DNA from: Macrotrachela quadricornifera
Lineage: Eukaryota > Rotifera > Eurotatoria > Philodinida > Philodinidae
Assembly: GCA_022393335.1 (NCBI GenBank)
Contig: JAJEKB010001470.1
Span: 972-64,971 of the forward strand
DNA length: 64,000 nucleotides
Direction: 5' to 3'
Shown here in pieces: positions 1-8,825 of this stretch. Positions within the stretch are counted from its first letter, which is position 1. Each line of letters begins with the position of its first letter. The notes below the pieces were generated by a model that was not told the origin of the DNA, searched no databases, and saw only the letters and a list, made by a program, of their open reading frames with translations. The translations under genes were made by a program, and so were the position numbers.

Positions 1-125
1 CTACTGTAATTACTAGTAAAGTATTATCAATTTAAAATAAATATAATATTCCATGCATTTATCTAGATATGATTAATAATGAAGAAAAAAAAAATGAAAG
101 CGAATTTAATTTTATGAGAAAAATG

Positions 126-2769
126 TCATTTTTCATTAGAATGATTAGGTATTGCATATAAAGATTCTTCGTCAGTTTCTGGTAGAACATCTTTATGAAG
201 TCTTGTATGATCTATAGGTTGTGGTAAAAGTTGAATATTTTCATCATTTGTTATTGTATTATCAAATGGATGTATCATATCAGTATCCATTGTTGTTGAT
301 GGAGTTGATTTTAATCGACTATATAAAACAGCAGGTGTATTCGATGTATCATCTGAATTTGGAATTGTTGATGAATTTTTTCCTCGTTGAGATGAGCTTC
401 TTGTACTATTATGGGTTGAATATGATTGACGTTTATGTCGAATATAATAAATAAGAACAGTGGTACCTACAATAAGAATAACAAATGCTAATAAAGGTCC
501 AGTAATAATTAATAAAAATGGATAACGAGAACGTTGACGTTCATTTTGTATTAATGTATTATTATCAGATTTTGAATCAATATTCATTTCATTATTAGGA
601 AGATCTTCATTAGGAATTGGATTTGTACAATTATTATCACAAATAATTGTACTTGTTTGATTAATAGAATTAGATAAAGTTGTTAAAATCATTTCTATTG
701 TAAATAAATCAATTGTAATATTTGTATTTAATGAATTAGTTTTAGTTTCATTCATATTATTTGATATTATTTTAATAATATCATTTTCAATTGGTTCACA
801 TTGACAAACAGGATAACCACCATAATGACATTGATGAAAACGAGTAAATGCACCTGATGAACGAAGAAAATAACGTAAAACACATTCACTTTGATTAGTT
901 TTATCACCAAGTAATAATCGTAATGAATGTTTTATATTTGTATTATTATTTGTTTGAATTATTAAAATTTTTTCTAATTGATAATAAAAAAATTCAAGTA
1001 AAATATCATCAAATACTCGACCAAGAAATCTTGTAGTATTTATATTTCCCCATTCATGTGATTTAAATTTAACAAGAGTACTATTTATAGATTTATTTGA
1101 ACAAATATCTTCACTGCTAGAAATATTATAAGTAAATGATGGATGGATATAATAACACATATTATTGAATAAAACAAAATCTGATGGACATATGAAATTA
1201 TCATCAACAGGAACTTTTTTATCATCATGTCTAAAATATATAAATATGAACATATAATTCTGTCTGATCTGTGTATTAGAGAATTATATCTGTATTGTAA
1301 AACACTACAATCCTCAGAATGACTATGAAAAATAGAGACCTAAGGATCTGTTCAGATCCGATTTGTAATGATCTACGAATTTAGATAATATTAGTATTAA
1401 GAAAATGCTTGTGCATTGACTATCCTTTTAAAGTGACCAATAAAGATCCAAAATCTTATACTACACAGAGAGTGCCACACATTAGTGAAAAAAAAGATCG
1501 AATCTAGGTCTGAATTCAAAAAAACTAATTCTGTTCAAATTCGAAAATAGATTTTCTTTTGATTTCATAGTCATTAGAAGGTTTTCGTCTTTCGAATTAT
1601 ACTTACATAAATTTAAAATCTGTTTGATCTGAAAGTACTGTTTCAAGAGGTTTTTGTGCACATAAGGTATACGCTGGTGATTGTGCTATTGAACATGAAA
1701 CAAGATCATATAATGGTAATTCATTTGAATTTGTTTTATTAATAACAATACAAATATCATTTGACATTAATAAATTACTTTTCGATCGAAATAAATCATT
1801 TAATATATAAGTAGAATTTTTATCAATCCAAATAAATGTTTGTGTATTTAATAAATATGTATATGATAATAAATATTTCCATTGTTTATATGTTTTTATT
1901 AATATTGGTAGACATTTTTCTCCAGTACTATGTTTTAAATATGTATTTTGTATATCAAGTAAATATAATTTTAAACATAAATAATAATATCTATCAAATA
2001 TAAACATTGATGAACAATAACGTTGTACATCTATTTTAATAACAGTATCTTGATAAATTTCTGTATAATTAAATTTATAATTAAAACCATTTCGTATATA
2101 AGATAAAAATGAACAATGTAAAAGTGGTTTTCGTACAGCTATAGGTATTATTGATGTTGATAATGTTATTGGTAAACAATAACAAGATTTTTTTAATGAA
2201 AGAAAAAATGAAAAAAAACTTGTATTACGTTTTGTTTGACAATATCGTCGACATAAATCAATTATTTGAATATAATTATTATTATTATTTAATACAAGAT
2301 TAGCACGATAATTTTGAATACCATGTAAATAATAACAACCATCAAGTGACCAATCATAAAATGATGATAATGATGGTAATATATATGAATCATTTGATAA
2401 TGAATATATTTCTAAATTATTTGATGTACAATTATTTATTGGTAATATTTCTCCAATATATTCATTTAATTCATATAATTTATTTATTGTATATAAACAT
2501 AAACAATTTGTATGATTTTTATTTATTAATATTATCCATCGTCGACATAAACGAAAACATAAATCAATTGAAATATTTGAACTTATAAATGTTTGATACG
2601 GTAATAAATAATCATCATGAATATAATTGATAAGAAATTGTTTATCAGATTTTAATGTTAAACATCCAATATGAGAATAATTTGATATTAATAAATCTTC
2701 TTGATTACTTATTGATGTTACAAAATTTATTGAAATAAACATAAATAATAAAATAAACATTTTTGTCAT
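126..2769 (-). CDS. Two-exon single-pass receptor: WSC-like + C-type-lectin-like domains, ITIM-like tail
   Basis: Exon 1 is 2769-1607 and exon 2 is 1230-126. They join through a GTAAGT donor and a TTTTAG acceptor with the frame kept, giving 755 residues. The protein starts with a hydrophobic signal peptide (MTKMFILLFMFISINFVTS). Two cysteine-rich WSC-like stretches follow (CFRLC...CLC and DLCRRYC...CYC), then two C-type-lectin-like regions. The second opens ICPSDFVLFNNMCYY and closes CHYGGYPVCQC. A transmembrane helix lies at about residues 624-651, followed by a roughly 100-residue tail rich in Ser/Thr/Asn. The tail has V-L-Y-S-R-L near residues 689-694, which fits the ITIM consensus, and S-L-Y-A-I-P near the C-terminus. 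Many N-x-S/T sites suggest a glycosylated ectodomain. The likely role is cell-surface binding and signalling; the ligand is unknown. The gene structure is well supported; domain names rest on cysteine spacing alone. Confidence 0.72.
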
Positions 2770-3791
2770 TGAAAAATGAGTATAAGAAGAAGAAGAAGAA
2801 AAAAATGTTTCAATAAGAATAGAATATAAGCATCGAATTTAAATTTAAAAACGAAATAGAACAGTTGGTAAATAATATATCATATATCATATGTATGTAA
2901 ATGTTTCATTGATTTCATTTATTAATGATAGACAGAACAAAAACTAAATTTAGAATGTATTAATTTCGATCAAATTTTATTCATACTAATAGTATACATT
3001 GCAAAAGAAATAAAAACTTAAATAGAACAATGTTATAATTTTTCATTTTTAACAATATATTTGTTGGAAGTTAATATACATTCTTCAATTATAAAATTAC
3101 GAAAAAATATTTCGTCATTTTTCTAACATATGATATTCATTAATCATTATACACGTCAGAGATATGTATATGTAGGAGTAGAGAATTTTTTTCATGACTA
3201 ATATGAATCATTTCGACATTTGTTGTAGTTTTGAGTATTTCAAGAAGAAGATTTTTCTTTTGAAATATCGTAGCTTCTTCAAGTCCTATCGAGTATTGTT
3301 TACGAGTAACATATAGGCTTCAACTATCATATACCAATAGATAGAGAATTTCATGGGCTGCGAAATTATGCTAAGTTATACAGGTCAATAGGTTCGCACA
3401 AGATTTCCTCTGTATGACAGTGTCGAAAAACTGAAAAACTCATATATCTTGACAATGCGTCAGTCTGGTATTTGTTTGTTTTCGATGTTACCAATACCGT
3501 TTTTTCAGAGTCAATTACACTCGTTAAGAGCTATAAAGTGACGCAAAATAATAGGGATAGATATGCTACGCTTAATATTTCTTCAATATGGCACGTGAGA
3601 AAAACCATAAAAAAGCCATATAACTTAATTATGTCTGTGTCACATTCGTTTGTTCTCCATAGAGCCAACCTTATTTTTATGCACTCGAAAAGCAACGTTC
3701 ACGATAGATTGATTTTGATCAACCTATCTAAAAAGTTTTATTTTAGTTAAAACATGTTTCATATTATATTTCATATTATAAACTCATGTTG
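2770..3791. other. Intergenic, upstream of the lectin-like receptor
   Basis: AT-rich sequence with a short GAA-type simple repeat just above the start codon of the minus-strand receptor. A 92-codon plus-strand open stretch at 3472-3750 has no recognisable motif and I do not call it a gene. Confidence 0.5.
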
Positions 3792-3825
3792 GCATTCATT
3801 AAGCAGGTGCTCCACCGTAAATGAG
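3792..3825. repeat. Left terminal inverted repeat
   Basis: Reverse complement of 5476-5509. The motif GGTGCTCCACCGTAAATGAG is shared by both ends. Confidence 0.85.
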
Positions 3826-4080
3826 CTAAACATTTAAGCTGGTGCTCGTCTTAATAGAGAAAGTGCTCCACCGTCTAATTTTTATATTACATATGGACGT
3901 ATAGATAATGTCATTTACAGAACGAAAGTGTTCCTCTTCATGAGTATAGTGTTCCTCCTGTAATTGCTATGCGCTGATGATAGCTGATACTGCTAGTTAA
4001 GTCAGAATACAGTGATATATTAACAAAAAAAAAACGAAAGAAGTATAAGTAAGATATGACCAAGATTATAGTGAGAGAAA

Positions 4081-5255
4081 TTATTTCATTCGATAACGTT
4101 TAATATCCTCAAGCATTGAAGAGAACATGTTCTTATGAACAGATCGATACCAGTATTCAGCAAGATGAGAATTCAATAATGTAGATCCACGCATAGTTCG
4201 AACAATTGTTGTCTTAGCGTGTGACCATAAACATTCAATTAATTGAGTATGACATCCGGTATGCGGATCTATAAAATTTTCTGAATGATTGACTGTTTGA
4301 TGGTCATATCCAAATCTTGTCTGCAGGCTAGAGTACGCTTTCCATTTGTCAGACCAGATGGTAGTGCCCGGATAGACATGTTTCCATATGATTGTGGTAA
4401 GCGTTGGCGCATCTCGTCTTTCAACATAAAAGAATTGTACTTCATGCCCATCGATCGTTGGCTGTGCCATACCACCAAATATCCAGGGTCCTGAACAAAA
4501 ACAATGTTTCAAAATTTTTTCAAGGTTCAATACTCTTACCATCAACTCTTCTTCCATAATTACGATTATTATTTGGAGGAGCTGTAGTATTGTTGTCATC
4601 TGATTCATCACTTGAACTTGAATCAGAACATTGTGCAGTGACATTATTATTATTATTATTGTTTTGATTGCCTAATAAAAGGCGACCCCGGTTATACTTT
4701 CGTTTTCCTCTAAAAAGCGACTCGTCGATTTGCACAATCTCTCCTATTCCACCCATTTGTGGCGCGTTGTTCAAAGCTTCCTGGCATACCTACAAATCGA
4801 GCATTCATGGTGGATATTATTTTAAAAGTAACAAGTAAACTCACTTCACGCAGGAAATTAGTCTAATCGACGACAGTTGGACTTGAAATTTGTACCATGC
4901 TGGCAATTGTCGAGGATGGAATTGCATGACACCATAACCATATCATTTCTAGAATTGTTTGTATGTCGAGTTTACAATTCGGACGACCCAATATATCAGT
5001 ATACGAGAAAAAGATGTTTTTACGAATACTCAATTGATTTCGGCATTCTCGATTTGTGCAACGCATTATAGGATAAATTTTGACTGTGCCATCTTTCAAT
5101 TTTTTCTTTCTTGAGCCATCTGTCATCACCGAACCACAATGGCAAACTTGTTGATCACTTCGTTGAGCAAGATTTTGTTCACGTACAAATTCTGATAGTA
5201 AATTATCGTCATTGAGTATTTTATAAAAATCGCGATTATTCGTAGGAATTGCCAT
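4081..5255 (-). pseudogene. ISXO2-like (IS1595/Merlin) transposase, one nonsense codon
   Basis: Three exons: 5255-4845, 4789-4540 and 4490-4081, with introns of 55 and 49 bp (GTGAGT and GTAAGA donors, TAG and CAG acceptors). The N-terminus has a zinc-ribbon-like pattern (CHCG ... CTNREC). The DDE domain shows VQIDESLFRGKRKYNRGR (first Asp), WIFGG, WSDKWKAYSSL (second Asp) and IECLWSHAK (third acidic residue), all hallmarks of this family. An Asn/Ser/Asp-rich stretch (about 35 residues) is inserted after the first catalytic block. In exon 1 the codon at 4865-4863 is TAG, between SSPTVVD and TNFLREV. Relatives usually have Trp there, so one TGG to TAG change explains the break. The rest of the frame and splice sites look intact, suggesting recent inactivation. 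A fragment starting downstream is possible but would lack the zinc ribbon. Confidence 0.85.
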
Positions 5256-5475
5256 TATGATAGTGAGTGTACATGTGAAAACATCTCTCTTTTATAGTAA
5301 CTTATCATGTTTCTTAATTGTTGTATTTCAAACTAGCACTCTTATTGATTTGATTTTCTCTATATTGATTAAATTTATTTCCATCATATTGATCGATATC
5401 AATTATGAAAGGAACACTATGCTCATGAAGAGGAACACTTTCTCTATTAGGAGGAGCACCAGCTTAAATGTATAA

Positions 5476-5509
5476 CTCATTTACGGTGGAGCACCTGCTT
5501 AATGAATGC
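5476..5509. repeat. Right terminal inverted repeat
   Basis: Pairs with 3792-3825 in inverted orientation and marks the other end of the IS1595/Merlin-type element. Confidence 0.85.
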
Positions 5510-5856
5510 TCATTATCCGTTAATGACAGCAAAGTTTTGCAATGACTATTCTTATGCAAATAAATTAACTATACTGAAAAATTGATCTGTACTTTCATTG
5601 AGTGTCCAAATAAGCGAAATGACCATATAGTGATTTTACTTTTTTGTTTGTCTAGATTGGTGAACTTTTTGGAGAAGACGTCGGTGCAATGTTGGACATA
5701 AACTTGAACAAAAACTAATGCTCAATTGCACAAACAGAAGCATTTGCCATTGGTAATAAAACTAATGAATTAAATGAAAAGTTAATTCAAGCAAGAAAAA
5801 AAGAAGATAATAATATACATGCATATGATTATTAGAATAAATTTATTATTTTGCAG
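5510..5856. other. Intergenic / uncertain 5' part of the calcium-sensor-like gene
   Basis: Plus-strand sequence around 5720-5835 can be read as a lysine/glutamate-rich stretch, but it is blocked upstream by a stop and I could not join it in frame to the next exon. The true first exon of the downstream gene is therefore not resolved. Confidence 0.4.
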
Positions 5857-7300
5857 CTGAAAAAAACAATACGTGGGTTGATGATGAGACATCACCAATA
5901 AAAATACATTCAGGTAAAATCTCTTTTAAATATATATATGTATAAATAGATATATATTCATTTATCTATTTTTATAGCCTCATCAACAACTGGTCAATCT
6001 ACATCTGGTCAATTAACAGCTGGTTCATCATTCAATAATCCTGTAGACTCGAATAAATTAAAAGTTTTATTTGATGATATAAAGTATGTTGTTTTTACTA
6101 TTTTTTTTATAACATCGTTTATTACAAATCTTTTTTGTCTGTTTTAGTAATGATTTAACAAAAAAAACTTTGGATATGCTGAAAAAAAATACAAATTTAA
6201 GTGAAAAAGAAATATGTGAATGGCACGCTGGTATTTTATGAGATTCGTAAATAAATAAGTTTTTTTTCTTTGTTTTAATATAAAGATTTTTTTGTTCAAG
6301 TCCAAATGGTGCACTTACAAAAGACCATGTTATCGCAGCTTATGAACAACTATATCCAAGTGGTAAAGCAAAAGATTTTGGTCAATACACGTGTGCAACA
6401 TTTGATTGTGAAAATATTGGAACAAGTAAAAATAAAACAAAATATTGTTATTATTATTATTATTATTAATTAATTTTTTCTTTTCTTTTATTAAAGTCAA
6501 ATTTTATGAACTTATACTTGCTATTGTATTAACACAATTAAAAGATCCGACTTTGCATTTCAGTATTGCATTTGATATATGTAATTCCAGTTATACTGAT
6601 ACAAGTAAAAAAAAATTTTAATTTCTTTTTATCCTCATGTGAAAGAAAACGGCGTCGTAAACGGCCTTAAACGGTGTAAAACGACATCGTTACGAGCTGT
6701 TTTACGTGAGCTCGTAAAACGGTGAAAATAGGAAGAAAAACGATCCCCGTTGTCTAGCGAAAAAAACGGCTTGTAAAATGGGCTGACGGATTACGGCGAA
6801 ATACGATGAAAATTAGTGCCTTAATACGCCGCTTCAGGCCGTATAAGACGTCGTTTCCGCCGGTCGGAATGATCGACATGGGTCTTTTTAAAAAAAATTG
6901 TCTTAATTTTTAGTGAATATCAATGGAATTGCTCAAGCTATATCTGTAAGTTCAATGAATAAATTTGATTTGAAATACTTTTTTTTAAAGATTTTGTATG
7001 ATCTTATTGGTAACACAAATCGTCAAGGTGAAATAATTTTTATAAAAAAATGATAAATAATTTATTTTTATATACAGGTGATGATGATCCAATTCATCGT
7101 GCTCAATCGATTATTTTCAACTATAGCTCCATTAATAATGATCGCAACACTTTGACACGAGACGCTGTGAGTTTTTTAAAAACTTTATGAATTAATTTAG
7201 AAATGCTTTTGTTTAGTTTATCTATGCATGTACGGTTGACAAGGTATCCATCGTTTACTTGCTCACGACCTGGCTTAATGAATTTGTTATATCAAATTAG
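5857..7300 (+). pseudogene. Neuronal-calcium-sensor/KChIP-like EF-hand protein with internal TGA
   Basis: Nine exons join in perfect phase: 5857-5913, 5978-6083, 6148-6246, 6301-6425, 6497-6604, 6914-6945, 6991-7027, 7078-7166 and 7217-7300. The order matches recoverin/NCS/KChIP proteins. A W-x-x-G-[FI]-L block is followed by SPNGALTKDHVIAAYEQLYP, which parallels the family's CPSGxL segment. Then come TFDCENIGTIKFYELILAIV (EF-hand 2 position), FDICNSSYTDT and NYSSINNDRNTLTRDAF (EF-hand 4 position). The calcium loops are poorly conserved, so binding may be weak. TGA at 6239-6241 falls inside the W-H-A-G-I-L-x-D-S segment, where Arg or Lys is usual; CGA to TGA would explain it. The Ser/Thr-rich N-terminal linker and missing start codon leave the 5' end open. 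It is either a young pseudogene or a sequencing error. Confidence 0.65.
6633..6882. mobile_element. CpG-rich palindromic miniature element inside an intron
   Basis: About 250 bp in the intron between 6604 and 6914, visibly richer in CG than its surroundings. The two ends pair imperfectly (AAACGGCGTCGTAAACGGCC against the reverse complement of the right end, with one gap and a few mismatches). The right end is ACATGGG and the left end CTCATGT, resembling the termini of the elements at 8726-8825 and 54523-54671. No coding capacity. It looks like a MITE. Confidence 0.6.
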
Positions 7301-7839
7301 AAAAAAATAAACTTTTTTTTTTTGTTTTTTTTTGTATGTAAAAAAAAGTTATTTTTCATGTACTCATTTATTAGTTTTTTTTTCATTGACTGTCATTTAT
7401 TGTTAACATGTTTTGTGTTAAAATATAAAATAAAAAAAATATACTGAAGGATAAATTGATACATATTTAAAATCATAGTTAAAATAAAACATTTTCTGTT
7501 TAATGCGTAGATTTAAAAACAAAAAAAATACTATTAGTTTCCTTGAAAATTATATTCTAGAATATGAACGAAGACATATAAAGTTTGTTTCAATCAGGAT
7601 TAATAAAATAAATCATATTGAATACGATTGAATGAATATTATTTAGAGTATAAATTGACAAAACAATCAATGAAAGTTAATCCCTATTTTATTTTAACGC
7701 ATTCGATAGTAAATAAACATTTCCATGAATTTAATGTATTAAAGATGGCTTTTATCGTATATGTTAAAAAAAATAAATATGTAAGTATCATATTGAAGGA
7801 AATTTCTAATCAAATATATTCTTTATCACATAGTATTTC
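7301..7839. other. Intergenic, AT-rich
   Basis: Downstream of the calcium-sensor-like gene. A and T runs, with AAAATAAAAAA-type stretches that could hold a polyadenylation signal. No gene seen. Confidence 0.5.
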
Positions 7840-8492
7840 TATATATGGGCGTGCTCGACCATAGGGTGATCCATTGACGTTTTTTTTCTATTGTAAGGAT
7901 AAAACATACAATTATTCGGGTGATATGATAGAGGATCATATCTAACCCTGAATTGGCCCGAACAATACTGTGATTTATCCTTACAATAGTGGAGAAAAGT
8001 TACCATCTCACATAATAAGCTGGCCGCTTTTATCTACTATTGTAAGGATAAAACATAGTGTTGTTCGGGGCAATTCAAGGTTATCTGTGATCCTCTATCA
8101 TATCACCCGAATAATTGTATGTTTTATCCTTACAATAGAAAAAAAACGTCAATGGGTCACCCTATGGTCGAGCACTGTTAGCGATGACGAGTGTCCTCGC
8201 TACTGTTTCTCTTTCTCCCTTGCTATGCATCACTTTTAAAGACATTCTTTCTCCTTTACATTCACATAGTGTTTTGCGCTTCTTTGTTCGTGCTCTGCTT
8301 TTGAGAAAGAATGTTATCTTTGATACCATTCTTTCTCTGTTTCTCTTTCTTATATGTGTGTGCAGTCGGCTTTCATATTCATTCGTTATTAATATACGTT
8401 TTGATATACATTCATCCATGAGTGTACTCTCTCTTTCCCACTGGCAGATGGATACTAACTAGAGAGAGAGCTCACAAGCACGCCCATATATA
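7840..8492. mobile_element. Double-hairpin MITE with long inverted arms
   Basis: The ends TATATATGGGC (7840-7850) and its complement (8482-8492) flank a long palindrome: 7849-7990 pairs with 8037-8175 (both contain GACCATAGGGTGA or its complement). Each arm is itself inverted, so CTATTGTAAGGATAAAACA occurs four times in alternating orientation (about 7889, 7970, 8036 and 8120). No open frame of substance. A diverged piece of the same family appears near 58860-58950. Confidence 0.75.
8176..8481. mobile_element. 306-bp insertion nested in the MITE, flanked by AGCAC
   Basis: AGCAC at 8171-8175 and again at 8477-8481 bracket a CT-rich segment that separates the MITE's right arm from its terminal GCCCATATATA. 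Removing it would restore the symmetry of the host element. I infer a 5-bp target duplication from a later insertion. The inserted DNA has no recognisable coding content and short open stretches on both strands are compositional. Confidence 0.55.
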
Positions 8493-8630
8493 TTGTAGGC
8501 AAAATTGGAATTCAAGCAAATTATAAATCTACCCGGGCAAATTTAGAATGTCGTTAAGATAGATTTAGAATTTGCCAAAAAATTGCAGACAAGTTTAGAA
8601 TTTGACTGGATTCCACTCTTGTCTACAACA
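8492..8630. mobile_element. Small imperfect inverted repeat (about 140 bp)
   Basis: The left end TTGTAGGCAAAATTGGAATT pairs with the reverse complement of the right end (GTTGTAGACAAGAGTGGAAT), and internal CAAATTTAGAATTT-type copies alternate in orientation. It abuts the previous element directly. MITE-like; family unknown. Confidence 0.5.
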
Positions 8631-8725
8631 TATATTTATAAAATGTATTTAGTGCAATTCAATCAATTACATAAATATATATTAAAGTTGATGGTAATAC
8701 TTTAATTTTATATACATTATCAATT

Positions 8726-8825
8726 CCCATGTCACGAATACCGGATCACTTTTAGCGGTAAACCGGTAAAACCGGCGGGTAACCACGATTAACCGCCGGT
8801 TTTCACCCGGTATTCGTGACATGGG
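8726..8825. mobile_element. 100-bp palindromic element with perfect 19-bp inverted ends
   Basis: CCCATGTCACGAATACCGG at the left is exactly complementary to the right end. The centre is made of ACCGGT/CCGGTTTT-rich motifs. It shares the CCCATGT terminal signature with two other elements in the window. Confidence 0.75.

Larger units (their letters stand above)
3792..5509. mobile_element. IS1595/Merlin-type DNA transposon with terminal inverted repeats
   Basis: The ends are 34-bp inverted repeats (3792-3825 and 5476-5509) with perfect or nearly perfect pairing, beginning GCATTCATTAAGCAGGTGCT. Imperfect pairing continues inward through CATTTAAGCTGGTGCTC and further GTGTTCCTCTTCATGAG-type blocks. 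The left arm has an extra segment of about 60 bp relative to the right. The element encloses a minus-strand transposase of the ISXO2-like family. I could not see a clear target-site duplication; Merlin elements normally make 8-9 bp duplications, so the insertion may be old. Confidence 0.85.

Noticed and set aside
3472..3750. 92-codon plus-strand open stretch
   Set aside because: No domain, no splice context, lies just outside the transposon; length is expected by chance.
6239..6241. TGA read as selenocysteine
   Set aside because: Calcium sensors of this family have no selenocysteine position there, and no SECIS-like element could be recognised.
8162..8462. Overlapping open stretches on both strands
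   Set aside because: They fall within the CT-rich nested insertion and reflect its composition.
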